A DNA stretch of 64,000 nt, taken from the NCBI RefSeq assembly GCF_029892285.1, contig NZ_JARXVM010000005.1:1-64000 (forward strand), in the 5' to 3' direction. A model generated the notes under the pieces. It was not told the DNA's origin, made no database searches, and worked only from the letters and a program-made list of their open reading frames with translations. The position numbers and the translations under genes were made by a program. This document shows positions 18,429 to 28,600 of this stretch, piece after piece. This stretch comes from Rhizobium sp. SG_E_25_P2 (GTDB lineage: Bacteria > Pseudomonadota > Alphaproteobacteria > Rhizobiales > Rhizobiaceae). How positions within the stretch are numbered: position 1 is the stretch's first letter; each line of letters begins with the position of its first letter.

Positions 18429-19403
18429 ATGATTGGGGATCAAGTAGAGTTTGGTGTGGCGCAAAAAACTGCATCTACAAACAAGCAACGTATATGGTCA
18501 TCCACCGGTAAGGGCGGCTCTGGGTTTGAGCGGATCAGTGGTCATTTCCCGGATTTAAAGATAAATCCTAAATTCAAAATCTCAAAAGATGCGAATTTTT
18601 TTACTATTGGCTCTTGCTTTGCAAGGGAAGTAGAAAGTGCGCTGCAGGCGCTAAACATTACTTCTTTAACATTAAGTGCTTTATTCCCAGCCACATATTA
18701 TGCCCTGGCCAAATCTGAAGCCTATAACGGAGCGCTGAACGTCTATACGCCTGCGTCAATGCGAGATCTGCTGTCTTTGGGATCTCGACCAAACCCAATG
18801 GAGATCGCCGCGCTCCAGGTCGGTGACGATTGGTACGATATGCTGCTTTCCGGGTTCCGCCCGTTAACCCGCGAGGAATTTGACATTGCGCGGGGTATTC
18901 TTGTGTCGACATACGCGCAGCTTTCAAGCGCGGACGTTGTTGTAGTTACGCTTGGATTCACCGAAGCGTGGTTGGATACGCATGATCATATCTACGTCAA
19001 TCGATCGCCCGCAGCGACAATGGCAACCGTAAAGGCAGGTGCTCGTTACAACTTTCATAATTTAGCCGCGCCTCAAGTGATGGACATGCTTGAGAACATC
19101 GTTTCAATAATCCAAGCCCAGACAAATGATAGGGCTAAGATTGTCTTCACGACATCGCCTGTCCCTTTGCACGCAACTTTTGGGGGGGCGGATGTCATCT
19201 CTGCCAACACATATTCGAAGAGCACGCTTGTCAGTGCGGCGAACTGGATCGCATCGAAATACGATTTTGTGGACTATTTTCCGTCTTACGAATTCGTTAC
19301 TCACATGCGCCGCGATCTAGCATATATTGAGGACGGTGTGCATGTGAACCGCGATGTCGTAGCAGCCATAATGAAGCTGTTTGTTGAGTCATATATCGAG
19401 TAA
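18429..19403 (+). CDS. GSCFA-domain protein
   Basis: A 324-residue protein with the family-naming motif FFTIGSCFAREVESALQAL near residue 60, and further family marks: VVVTLGFTEAWLDTHD, TTSPVPLHATF and the SANTYSKSTLVSAANW segment, where Ser and nearby His residues suggest an SGNH/GDSL-like hydrolase fold. Such proteins occur in polysaccharide loci and may act as glycan acyl-esterases or acyltransferases; this is inference. ATG 18429 has an AGAGGG ribosome site, so it is preferred to the GTG at 18396. No signal peptide is seen, so it acts in the cytoplasm unless exported with a partner. Confidence 0.88.
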   Translation: MIGDQVEFGVAQKTASTNKQRIWSSTGKGGSGFERISGHFPDLKINPKFKISKDANFFTIGSCFAREVESALQALNITSLTLSALFPATYYALAKSEAYNGALNVYTPASMRDLLSLGSRPNPMEIAALQVGDDWYDMLLSGFRPLTREEFDIARGILVSTYAQLSSADVVVVTLGFTEAWLDTHDHIYVNRSPAATMATVKAGARYNFHNLAAPQVMDMLENIVSIIQAQTNDRAKIVFTTSPVPLHATFGGADVISANTYSKSTLVSAANWIASKYDFVDYFPSYEFVTHMRRDLAYIEDGVHVNRDVVAAIMKLFVESYIE

Positions 19404-19482
19404 ATGCACGGCACACCGCACAACATCGCAAATTCTGATTGGGTGCGAAACCGCGCCGGTAAGTAGAAACCAGGAGACTGAA

Positions 19483-20628
19483 ATGGCGATGCGGGCTGTG
19501 CGGGCGCTGTTTCTGATCTTTATCTGCCTTAGTTGTTCATATGTGCTGGCGGATGTCCGGGTGGAAGCCGTCGGCGAGATCAAGACGCTTTACTCTTGGG
19601 AGGTGGACAGGTGCGAAGCGGAATTCATTCCTGACAGTCCGGCCAGGGCGTTTCGCCGTTACGATGGCAAGACTTTGCTGCTTGCGACGCATCGTGAGAA
19701 CTGGGTGTTGGAGGGCGACACCTTGTTGAATGTTCAACCACGCTGCAGATCTGTGTTGCGTAGCAGCGCCTATGCCAATTCCGGTTTGGGGGCGCTCTGG
19801 ATTGAAGCCGTGTATACGCCGGATGGCAAAAATGTCTATGCGCTAGTGAGCAACGATCTGACCAGCGTGATGCTTGGCCAAGGTTGCAAAAAAGATGGGA
19901 AGCCAGGGCGATGCTGGGTGAACCGCATTCTGGCGGCGCGTTCCCTAGATGGCGGGACGAACTTTTCTTTGGAGCCGGAGGCTAAGCGAGCAGTCGCTAC
20001 TGCGGGTGACGATTTTCCCGAGGGGCGAGAAGAGCGATATGGCGTTTTTACAACGAGTAATATTTTCAGGTGGCGAGATCACTATTTCACATTCGTGTGG
20101 CGCGGCTCCGCAGGTCGGACAAAGAGTGGCAACTGCCTTTTGCGCAACGCGGATCCTTCAAAGCCCCACGAATGGCTTGGATGGGATGGTAGGCAATTTT
20201 CGATCAAGTCAGCTGAAAAAGGCGCCATTCTCGACTGTGCGATTGTCGCGCCGAAGGAGTTGGTTGGAGAAGTGCGCTCTGTAATATTCGACAAGAAAAG
20301 CGGTATGTGGATCGCCGCCTTTTCGGGGCGACTTAATGTCGATGGCAAGGTGACTACGGGCTTCTACTATTCTGTATCAAAAAACTTAGTGGAATGGTCC
20401 ACCCCAAGACTTGCGATGGCGGCCCCGACAAAACCTCGGGAGCAACAGTCTGACTACTTCCTGATGTATCCCTCTATGTTGGATCCCAACAGCAAATCGC
20501 GAATTTACGATACTTTAGATGGGGATCAGCCGGTTATGTTTTTCACCAAACAGCATTTACTTCATGGACGCGGCACAATGAAACGTGATTTGCAGTTCGT
20601 TCAGCTTCGAATTGTACGCTCACCCTGA
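19483..20628 (+). CDS. Exported protein of unknown function
   Basis: A 381-residue product with a clear Sec signal peptide (MRAVRALFLIFICLSCSYVLADV; about 25 residues) and an AGGAG ribosome site before ATG 19483. I do not recognise the family. The mature part has repeated short beta stretches with Trp and Asp (LGALWIEAVYTPDGKNVYAL, ARSLDGGTNFSLEP, HYFTFVWRGSAGR, PHEWLGWDGRQFS), like a beta-propeller of the sialidase or family 43/62 glycosidase type. It contains several cysteines, which fits a periplasmic or secreted protein. Its place at the end of the polysaccharide locus suggests that it handles surface glycan, but this is only inference. Confidence 0.7.
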   Translation: MAMRAVRALFLIFICLSCSYVLADVRVEAVGEIKTLYSWEVDRCEAEFIPDSPARAFRRYDGKTLLLATHRENWVLEGDTLLNVQPRCRSVLRSSAYANSGLGALWIEAVYTPDGKNVYALVSNDLTSVMLGQGCKKDGKPGRCWVNRILAARSLDGGTNFSLEPEAKRAVATAGDDFPEGREERYGVFTTSNIFRWRDHYFTFVWRGSAGRTKSGNCLLRNADPSKPHEWLGWDGRQFSIKSAEKGAILDCAIVAPKELVGEVRSVIFDKKSGMWIAAFSGRLNVDGKVTTGFYYSVSKNLVEWSTPRLAMAAPTKPREQQSDYFLMYPSMLDPNSKSRIYDTLDGDQPVMFFTKQHLLHGRGTMKRDLQFVQLRIVRSP

Positions 20629-21314
20629 TGCTTATGGACACTCAGTCTTTCCGCTTCGGCTTGGAGATTCCAAATTTCCATAAAGTGAAAATAATTCTGT
20701 CGCCGCCCTTGCAATGGTGAAAAATGCCGCCTTAATAAAAAGGCGTGTAAGATATACGTAACTCCATTCAGAATGCGCTTTCAGTGCGACGAATAAATCT
20801 AGCGCAACTCTAGCGCACCAGGACACGACATTTTTAAAATCAAATGCTTATGCACTGGTTCACTCAATTGAAAATCCGCGTATGATTTTCAATTCCGCTT
20901 CACCTGTCTCAACGAAAATCGCTTGCCTACTTCCTCGCTGTCCCATGCCATGCCGCACTCCGCTCCCCCGCTTGACATCCCGCCCGCTCCGGACAACATT
21001 GTTTGCATACAAATAAGCGGCATGCTCCGTTTCAACCCGCATGGGTTTCAAAAACCGACGTCATGAGCGTCAACGCTCCAGTTTGGGTCCTGTTTGCCTC
21101 CCGCTGTCGCTGCGGGACGTTTGTCCTCGAAAAATAAACAGATAAAACAATCAGTTGCTCGGGATATTGCCCAAAATATCCCCTTGCAAACAAATTAAGC
21201 TTTGTTATCCTTCCCCGGTAATTCAAGCGCATACGCTCAAACCGCAAAGAGGCTGCAAAGGCCCGGCGGCGCAGGCTTCCGAGAGTGATCAGAACAGAAG
21301 CAAGGGGAACCAGA
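20629..21314. other. Long intergenic region upstream of the ABC importer
   Basis: Nearly 690 bases without a convincing gene on either strand. It contains two exact copies of TCTAGCGCA (20798 and 20809) spaced by 11 bases, a short hairpin at 20728-20745, and TTGTTTGCA (20999-21007) mirrored by TGCAAACAA (21185-21193). These may be regulator sites for the substrate-binding protein gene that follows. Confidence 0.35.
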
Positions 21315-22601
21315 ATGACAAGGCAATCCGAAAAATTCGCCGTCACCAGGCGCGGCGCGTTGAAGACGTTGGGCGCAGGCGCTTTGGCGCTCGCCTGTCC
21401 GGCGGTGCTCCGGCCGGCGTTCGCCGCCGACGGCAAGATCAAGTTTGGCGCGCCGATCCACCGTACCGGCATCGGCGCCTCCTATGGGCGCTGGTATGAG
21501 CGGACGGCGGCGGCGGCGATCAAGCTGGTCAATGAAACCGGCGGCATCAATGGCCGCGAAGTGGAGCTGATCGTCGAGGATGACGGCACCGATCCCAAGC
21601 GCGGCACCGAACTGATCGAGAAATTCGCGACCGATTACAAGGTCGACGCCGTGTTCGGCCATCTCTTCTCGCATGTGGTCGCCGCCGCCGCGCCCCGCGC
21701 CGGCGAATTGAAGATGCCCTATTTCATTTGTTCGGAAGCGAGCCTGCTGCCGTCAGGCGCGCTCAACCGCTATGTGTTCCAGCCGGGGATCACCGATGTG
21801 CATGCGCAAGTGCACGCCATGGCGCCCTGGGTCAGCTCGACGCTCGGCAAGAAGGTGACGATGTTCATCCCCGATTACAATTTCGGGCATAACCATCGCG
21901 ACTTCTTCACCGCCGCCATCAAGGCGCAAGGCGGCGAGGTGATTTCTGTGATCGCCGTTCCGCCGACCGAAACCACCTTCACCCGCTATTTCCCGCAGAT
22001 CCCGCCGGAGACCGACGTCATCTACCATGTCATGGTCGGTCCCGCCGTGCTGACCTTCGTCAAGGAAATGGGCGATTATCTCGGCAGCCAGCGGCCGCAG
22101 ATTTTTGGTTTCATCGATTCGCTCGAAGCGGTCGATCTCGCCACGCCGCAGCTCGAATTCCTCGATGGCACCTATTTCTGGGAAGCCATGCCCCGCTACG
22201 CCCAGGCCGACCAGAGTGAATTCGACAAGTTCTACCGCGAGAAGGTCGGCGTCGACGCCAATGGCGCGAGCCTGTCGGATCCCAAGGACATTTCCACCTA
22301 TTCGCACATGTTCTCCTGCTGGGAGACGGTGTTCGCCATGAAGCAGGCGATGGAAATGGCCAATTACAAGGGTCCGGACAGCAAGAAGGACCTGGTCGTG
22401 GCGATGGAATCCATCAGTGATTTGCCCGAGAGCAAGGAGCGGCCCCAGGGCGCCAAGATCTTCGACGGCAAGACCCATCAGGCCTTCGGCAAGCAATCTA
22501 TCTCCAAGGTCGAAGGCGGCAAGCTTAAGGTGGTCCACACCACCTCCATCGAGGATGGCCGCTACGAGACGACGGTCGACTACACCAAGATGGATCTCTG
22601 A
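21315..22601 (+). CDS. ABC transporter substrate-binding protein (branched-chain amino acid/amide type)
   Basis: A 428-residue periplasmic binding protein. The N-terminus, VTRRGALKTLGAGALALACP, has twin arginines and a hydrophobic stretch like a Tat signal, ending at AFAADG. The mature part matches the two-lobed Peripla_BP_6 type: IKFGAPIHRTGIGASYG, INGREVELIVEDDGTDPKRG and HLFSHVVAAAAPRAGEL. Start 21315 is set by AAGGGG upstream. It is followed by a hairpin and then four transporter genes, the usual livJ-H-M-G-F order. The ligand may be an amino acid, amide or urea; the sequence does not say which. The hairpin probably makes the binding protein more abundant than the rest. Confidence 0.92.
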   Translation: MTRQSEKFAVTRRGALKTLGAGALALACPAVLRPAFAADGKIKFGAPIHRTGIGASYGRWYERTAAAAIKLVNETGGINGREVELIVEDDGTDPKRGTELIEKFATDYKVDAVFGHLFSHVVAAAAPRAGELKMPYFICSEASLLPSGALNRYVFQPGITDVHAQVHAMAPWVSSTLGKKVTMFIPDYNFGHNHRDFFTAAIKAQGGEVISVIAVPPTETTFTRYFPQIPPETDVIYHVMVGPAVLTFVKEMGDYLGSQRPQIFGFIDSLEAVDLATPQLEFLDGTYFWEAMPRYAQADQSEFDKFYREKVGVDANGASLSDPKDISTYSHMFSCWETVFAMKQAMEMANYKGPDSKKDLVVAMESISDLPESKERPQGAKIFDGKTHQAFGKQSISKVEGGKLKVVHTTSIEDGRYETTVDYTKMDL

Positions 22602-22620
22602 TCTCTCCGTGCTGTTCAAA

Positions 22621-22642
22621 GCCCTCCGCTCTGGCGGAGGGC
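22621..22642 (+). terminator. Intercistronic hairpin after the binding protein gene
   Basis: A perfect nine-pair stem (22621-22629 with 22634-22642) and a four-base loop lies between the binding protein and permease genes. It lacks a full T-run, so it is more likely an attenuator or 3' RNA stabiliser than a full stop. Confidence 0.55.
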
Positions 22643-22710
22643 GGATGTTTAATCGCGGCGGCGGCGCTGGCTAGCCGGGGCGCGTCGCCGCATGTCCGAA
22701 AGGTCCCTTC

Positions 22711-23592
22711 ATGGGAATGGGCCCCTATTTTCTTCTCGCCACGCTCGAAGGCCTCGTCCAGGCGGCCGTGCTGACAATCATGGCCGCCGGCCTGTCGCTG
22801 GTGTTCGGCGTCATGCGCATCGTCAATGTCGCGCATGGCGAATTCGTCATGCTCGGCGCCGTCATCGCCTGGTTTGCGGCGAGCCTGATCTCGGGCCATC
22901 CCGCCCTCGGTTTCATCGTCGCGCTGCTGGTCAGTCCGCTGCTGGTCGGCGCGATCGCTTACGCCAGCGACCGCCTCATCCTCAAACGGCTCGATTACAA
23001 TCCAGAGGCGACGATCGTCGCGACAATCGGCCTTCTCTATATTCTCCAGCAGGGCGTGCTGATCATTTATGGACCGGATGCGCGCCCGGTCGAGCCGCCA
23101 TTCTATTTCACGATCCGGCTGCCCTGGTTCGGTTATTCCGGCTACAAGCTGTTCGTCATCGCCGCCGCTGTGGCGATCATGGCGGGCATCTGGGTGGTGA
23201 TGCGCAAGACGCGTCTCGGCTTGATCATGCGCGCCGCCCAATATGACCGCGAGACAGCGCAGGCTTTCGGCATTCCCGTCGATCGGGTCTCGGCCTTCGT
23301 GTTCGCCTTCGGCGCCATGCTGGCTGCTCTGGCGGGTGTGCTGGTGGCGCCGATCCAGCAGGCCCACTATCTGATGGGGGCCGATCCTTTGCTGTTGTCC
23401 TTCATCGTGGTGATTATCGGCGGGCTCGGCTCGCTGTCCGGCGCCGTCGTCGCCGCCATGCTGATCGGCCTGTCGGACGGGATCATGTCGATGATGTTTT
23501 CGCCGACGCTGGCCAAGATGGTGTCGACGCTGCTGGTGGCGCTGGTGCTGGTCTTTCGGCCCAACGGCCTGTTTGGAAAGGCGACCCGATGA
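22711..23592 (+). CDS. Branched-chain amino acid-type ABC permease (LivH-like)
   Basis: A 293-residue inner-membrane protein with about eight hydrophobic segments. Family marks are AAGLSLVFGVMRIVNVAHGEF near the start, EAFG-type loop RETAQAFGIPVDRVSAFVF, and the C-terminal GGLGSLSGAVVAAMLIGLSDG. It forms the channel with the next gene product. Its stop overlaps the start of that gene by four bases (ATGA), so the two are coupled. Length and topology are normal for the family. Confidence 0.93.
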   Translation: MGMGPYFLLATLEGLVQAAVLTIMAAGLSLVFGVMRIVNVAHGEFVMLGAVIAWFAASLISGHPALGFIVALLVSPLLVGAIAYASDRLILKRLDYNPEATIVATIGLLYILQQGVLIIYGPDARPVEPPFYFTIRLPWFGYSGYKLFVIAAAVAIMAGIWVVMRKTRLGLIMRAAQYDRETAQAFGIPVDRVSAFVFAFGAMLAALAGVLVAPIQQAHYLMGADPLLLSFIVVIIGGLGSLSGAVVAAMLIGLSDGIMSMMFSPTLAKMVSTLLVALVLVFRPNGLFGKATR

Positions 23593-24535
23593 CCCGCGCC
23601 TTCGCCAACAATCTCGCCCTCGTGGCGGCCACGCTTATCGGCCTGTTTTTACTGCAATTCAGGTTGGCGGATTACTATGTCCTGACCGCCACCCGCATGA
23701 TGGTGCTGGGCGTTTTCGCGCTCGGTTTCAACGCCTTGTTCGGCTATGTCGGGCTGCTCAGCCTGGGGCATGCGATGTTCTTCGCCTGTGGTCTCTATGC
23801 CGCCGGTCTCACCTCCTATCACCTCGGCTGGAGCGCGCCGGCGGCCTTCGTGGCGGCGCTGGCCGCTTCCGCCGCGCTGGCCGTGGTCATCGGCGCGATC
23901 ACGCTCAGAACCGCTCGGGTCTCCTTCATGATCGTGACGCTGATGTTCGCCCAGGTCTTCTATCTGGCGAGCCTCTATTTCTCCGCCTACACCAATGGCC
24001 AGGAAGGCCTGTCGATACCGGTCGCGCAACGCCGCTTCACACTGGCCGGTTTCGAGATCAATCTCGCCGACGCCGTGACGCGCTACAATATCGCCCTCCT
24101 GCTTCTGGCGGCTGCGCTTATCATCCTGTTTCTCTATCTGAAGGGCGCGCGCGGAAGGCTGGCGGTCGGCGTGCGTGAAAATGAAGAGCGCACGGAGATG
24201 CTGGGCTTCAACATCTTCGCCGCCAAGCTGGAAATGTTCGTGCTGTCGGGCCTGTTGTCGGGGGCGGCCGGCGGCGCCTATGCGCTATTGTTCGGCTATG
24301 TCGGCTCGACCTTCGCCTCGTTTCAATATTCGATCGAGGCGCTGCTGTTCACGCTGCTCGGGGGTGCGGGCACTCTGCTCGGACCGCTGGTCGGCGTCGT
24401 GTTGATGGTAACGATGATCGACAAGCTCAGCGAATTGACCAGCGCCTATCTCCTGGTCATCGGCGTTGTGCTCATCGCGTTGGTGCTTTGGTTCCCCAAA
24501 GGTCTCCTCGGAACGATCCGCGAAAGGTGGGCCGC

Positions 24536-24548
<13 letters not shown>
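23589..24548 (+). CDS. Branched-chain amino acid-type ABC permease (LivM-like)
   Basis: A 319-residue inner-membrane protein, second half of the translocation channel. It shows ALGFNALFGYVGLLSLGHAMFF, typical of LivM, the cytoplasmic coupling loop RENEERTEMLGFNIFAAKLEM, and GGAGTLLGPLVGVVLM near the end. The start overlaps livH, and the following ATPase gene begins 13 bases before its stop. Full length and unremarkable. Confidence 0.93.
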
Positions 24549-25266
<718 letters not shown>

Positions 25267-25267
<1 letters not shown>

Positions 25268-25968
25268 TGCTGAAGATCGATAGACTGGACGCATTTTACG
25301 GGCAGAGCCAGGCGTTGCGGGGCTTTACCATCACCGTCTCACCCGGCGAGGTGCTTTGCCTGCTGGGACGCAACGGCGCTGGCAAGACCACGGCGCTGAA
25401 GGCCATCATGGGCGCGGTGGACCGCAAGGTCATGGGCATGGAGCTTGACGGCGTCGATCTCGCGCAATTGCCGGCCCATCAGATCGCCAAGCGCGGCGTC
25501 GGCTATGTGCCGCAAGGCCGGCGGCTGTTCGCCGAACTGACCGTGCGGGAAAACCTCGAAATCGGCCTGATGACCCGCAACACCGGACAGGCCGCGTTCG
25601 AGCGCGCGCTTTCCTATTTTCCGGTGTTGACCGAACGCATGGATCAACGGTCCGGCACGCTGTCGGGCGGCGAGCAGACCATGCTGGCCATCGCCAGGGC
25701 GCTCTGTATCGAGCCGAAGATCATCATTCTCGACGAACCGACCGAAGGCCTGATGCCGAGCATGATCGGCAAGATCCGCGATGTCGTGCTCAAGCTGCGC
25801 GGCGAGGGTGTCGGCGTGCTGCTGGTGGAGCAGCGTATCGATGCGGTGCTGCCGGTGGCCGACCGCATCGCCTTCATGGATCACGGCGAGGTCAAGGCGG
25901 AGTTCGGCATTGAGGATGTCCGCGCCGACACGTCGATCCTCAAGAAATATCTCGGCATCGGCCATTGA
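25267..25968 (+). CDS. Branched-chain amino acid-type ABC ATPase (LivF-like)
   Basis: A 233-residue ATPase partner of the preceding protein. Walker A is GRNGAGKTT, the signature is TLSGGEQTMLAIARAL, and Walker B is IIILDEPTEGLMPSM. The phrase GVGYVPQGRRLFAELTVREN is characteristic of LivF. ATG at 25267 shares one base with the livG stop; a GTG three bases earlier is also possible. It is the last transporter gene, 17 bases before the next start, so the membrane protein at 25986 may be on the same transcript. Confidence 0.93.
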
Positions 25969-25985
25969 GCGCGAGGGGAGGGGAC

Positions 25986-27428
25986 ATGCCGGCGTCGCGC
26001 CAACTGCTCCATCCTCTGCTTCGTCCACGCGCCGTGTTCTGCGGCCTCGCTCTCGTGGCGATCGCCGGCGAGGCCGCAGCGCATAGTTCCGAAGGCGGGC
26101 TGGTGCTTCTGCTGCCCACCGGCTATTTCATTCTCGCTGGCGTCCTCGCCGTGGCCGCGACCTTTCTGATCCTCGCGCTTGCACCGGCAGGGCCCATTCG
26201 CGCGCTGCGTGAGAAGCAAATTTTCATCGGCGTGATCCCGGCCATTTCGCCCGTCATCCCGAGCAGCCTGTCCTTTCTGCTTCTCCTGTTCATGGTGGTT
26301 TGCGGCGCGTTGGGCAGCGTCGATCCGGCTCACAATCCCTTGCCTGCTTTTGTCTGGACGGTGTTTTGGGTCTGTCTCGTCTTCGCGCACGGAATTGCAG
26401 GCAAACACTGGACCTTCGTCAATCCCTGGGCCGGGCCGCTCGCTTTGCTCGAGCGACTGGCCCCCGGCGCCGCAAATCCGCATGGACGGTTTACCCTGCC
26501 GAAAAAGCTGGGCTATAGCGCAGCCATTCTGCAATTTGCGGCATTCGCCTGGTTCGAACTCGTCTATCTCTATCCAGAGGATCCCCGCCGGCTCGCCGCA
26601 GCGGTTGCAGCCTATTGGTTGGTCAATGCGCTGGGCTTTCTGTTGTTCGGCGAGCGGCAATGGGGAGGTCGTGCCGAGCCCTTCGGCATTTTCTTCGATC
26701 TCATTGGCCGGCTTGCTCCGTTCGGCTGGGAGAAAAGCGGCGTGCGATTGCGGCTGTTTCTCGCCTGGCCTGGGATGCAATTGGCTCGCCAGCGGGCCAT
26801 GAGCCCGAGCGGCGTCATCTTCGTGCTGCTTACATTGTCGACAGTCTCTTTCGACGGATTGTCCTCGACTTTTGCCTGGCTCACCGCAATCGGCATTAAT
26901 CCGCTCGAATTTCCGGGCAGAAGTGAGGTGACGCTCTCCTCCAGCCTTGGCCTGCTTTTGACGTTCCTCGCTTTGGCCGCCGCTTATTTCGGCAGCATCG
27001 CGCTCGGTTGCGGGCTCTCCGGCGAACGGCGGTATGCGGAGATCGCAGGGCGTTTGGTTTTCTCGATCCTGCCGATTTCACTCGGCTTTCAGGCTGCGCA
27101 CTACCTGACGCTCGCCATGGTCGGCCTGCAGGATTTCGCTGTCGCCGCCTCGGATCCTTTTCATCGCGGCTGGAACCTGTTTGGCTTTTCGGACTATCAG
27201 GTCAGCACGTCCTTCCTGAATGTCTATTCCTCGGTGCGGATGATCTTCGTGACGCAAACCATGGCGGTCACGCTCGGTCATGTCATCGCGGTCATTCTGG
27301 CGCATGTTATCATCAAGGCTATCGCGGGCGACCGGCGAAAGACGCTGATGATCGAAACGCCTTTCGCGTTGCTGATGATCGCCTATACCGGCTTCGGCCT
27401 GTGGCTCCTGGCTGCGGCGAGGATCTGA
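25986..27428 (+). CDS. Polytopic inner-membrane protein of unknown function
   Basis: A 480-residue protein with roughly ten to twelve hydrophobic segments, starting at ATG 25986 after GAGGGGAGGGG. The N-terminus looks like a signal or first membrane helix (AVFCGLALVAIAGEAAAHS), followed by EGGLVLLLPTGYFILAGVL. Conserved-looking polar points in membrane regions include FAHGIAGKHW, NPWAGP, SFDGLSSTFAWL and FQAAHYLTL. Proteins of this general look are sometimes labelled fenitrothion hydrolase in databases; I would not rely on that name. It is two bases from a MarR-type regulator gene, which may control it. Confidence 0.65.
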   Translation: MPASRQLLHPLLRPRAVFCGLALVAIAGEAAAHSSEGGLVLLLPTGYFILAGVLAVAATFLILALAPAGPIRALREKQIFIGVIPAISPVIPSSLSFLLLLFMVVCGALGSVDPAHNPLPAFVWTVFWVCLVFAHGIAGKHWTFVNPWAGPLALLERLAPGAANPHGRFTLPKKLGYSAAILQFAAFAWFELVYLYPEDPRRLAAAVAAYWLVNALGFLLFGERQWGGRAEPFGIFFDLIGRLAPFGWEKSGVRLRLFLAWPGMQLARQRAMSPSGVIFVLLTLSTVSFDGLSSTFAWLTAIGINPLEFPGRSEVTLSSSLGLLLTFLALAAAYFGSIALGCGLSGERRYAEIAGRLVFSILPISLGFQAAHYLTLAMVGLQDFAVAASDPFHRGWNLFGFSDYQVSTSFLNVYSSVRMIFVTQTMAVTLGHVIAVILAHVIIKAIAGDRRKTLMIETPFALLMIAYTGFGLWLLAAARI

Positions 27429-27430
27429 TC

Positions 27431-27925
27431 ATGGCCAACCTGCCATACGAGGAAAAACGCCTGCGGGACGACGCAACCGGGCGTTCGGCTCCCGAAGGGG
27501 CAGGTGGCGAAGCCTATGTCGTCACCCAGCAGGTCGGGCATCTTCTGCGCCGCGCCTATCAGCGGCATCTGGCGATTTTTCAGGAGTTCGCCGAGGATCT
27601 GAACCTCACATCAATGCAATTCGTCACGCTCTGTGCGCTCTCGGACCGAGGGCCTTGTTCGCAGCGCGATCTGGTCGAGGCGACCGCGATCGATCAGGCA
27701 ACCATCCGCGGCATCATCGATCGGCTGCAGGCGCGTTTCCTGTTGCAGGTGTCGCGCGATGAAAGCGACGGCCGCAAGGTGGTGATGTCGCTGACCGGTC
27801 AGGGCGAAGATCTGCTCGCCGCCATGCTGCCGCGCGGGCCGGCGATCTCGGAAAAGACCATGGAGCCCCTCAACCCGGCCGAACGGGTGGCGCTGCTTTT
27901 TCTGTTGCGAAAACTGTCGGATTGA
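27431..27925 (+). CDS. MarR-family transcriptional regulator
   Basis: A 164-residue winged-helix protein. Family marks are VTQQVGHLLRRAYQRHLAIFQ (dimer helix), LTSMQFVTLCALSDRGPCSQ, DLVEATAIDQATIRGIIDRLQ (recognition helix) and the wing VSRDESDGRKVVMSLTGQG. Start 27431 follows the previous stop by two bases, so it is co-transcribed with the membrane protein gene. MarR proteins usually bind small aromatic ligands and repress their neighbours, here most likely the membrane protein and the exported protein that follows. The target is inferred. Confidence 0.9.
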   Translation: MANLPYEEKRLRDDATGRSAPEGAGGEAYVVTQQVGHLLRRAYQRHLAIFQEFAEDLNLTSMQFVTLCALSDRGPCSQRDLVEATAIDQATIRGIIDRLQARFLLQVSRDESDGRKVVMSLTGQGEDLLAAMLPRGPAISEKTMEPLNPAERVALLFLLRKLSD

Positions 27926-27970
27926 CAACCGGGACTTGATTGGCGGAGCGCAAGACCCGAAGGTGTGTAC

Positions 27971-28594
27971 ATGTTGAAGACGCGCCCGTTGCTGTTTCTG
28001 GTTTTCGCCGTCTGGTTCGCGCCGGGCGCGCAGGCGCATGTCTTCTCCCCGCCCGCTGATGTCAGCGGGGTGCCCATCCCTTCCATATCGCATGGAGAAA
28101 TGGCTGTTCTTTCGCGCTATCGCGGCGAGGTCATGGACCTTGCGGAACAAACGTCTCAAAGAGACGCGGAAATCAGGGCCCTGCTGATGTTCACCGGCCT
28201 GCAGTCGGCCAATTGCGCCTGGGGCCTTGTGCCCGGAAGCGTGACCGACGAGGCGAATCCGCTCAACGAATGCGCCCATGCCGAACTCGCGGGCGTCAAG
28301 GCGATCCTGCTCAAGCTTCGCGACTTGCCGGCAGCGCAGCCGATGGCCGGCGATCTGGTGTCGCGCATCGACCGCGAGATGACGCTTGCCGGGGCAGCGC
28401 TGATCCAATGCGAGTTCAGCGCCGAGGGCTTTAATACGGCTTCGCCCGTGGTTCCCGACTGGGGTGCGGTCGGCGCCTATCTTTGGCAGCGCTTCGGCAA
28501 GATCACATCCGTGCTGATCGCAACGCTCCTCGCCACTCTGGCGGCGATCGCCGTTCTCCGCGCGCCGGGGCGTCGCGCCGGCCCGCTCGGTTGA
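27971..28594 (+). CDS. Exported protein with C-terminal membrane anchor, unknown function
   Basis: A 207-residue product beginning with a Sec signal peptide, KTRPLLFLVFAVWFAPGAQA, and ending with one hydrophobic helix (ITSVLIATLLATLAAIAVL) and a basic tail, so the central 150 residues should face the periplasm. Two cysteines near the middle (SANCAWG and NECAHAE) could pair. I do not recognise the family. The position just after the MarR gene suggests that it belongs with the membrane protein at 25986. ATG 27971 is preferred to the GTG two codons earlier. Confidence 0.65.
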   Translation: MLKTRPLLFLVFAVWFAPGAQAHVFSPPADVSGVPIPSISHGEMAVLSRYRGEVMDLAEQTSQRDAEIRALLMFTGLQSANCAWGLVPGSVTDEANPLNECAHAELAGVKAILLKLRDLPAAQPMAGDLVSRIDREMTLAGAALIQCEFSAEGFNTASPVVPDWGAVGAYLWQRFGKITSVLIATLLATLAAIAVLRAPGRRAGPLG

Positions 28595-28600
28595 AGCGTG

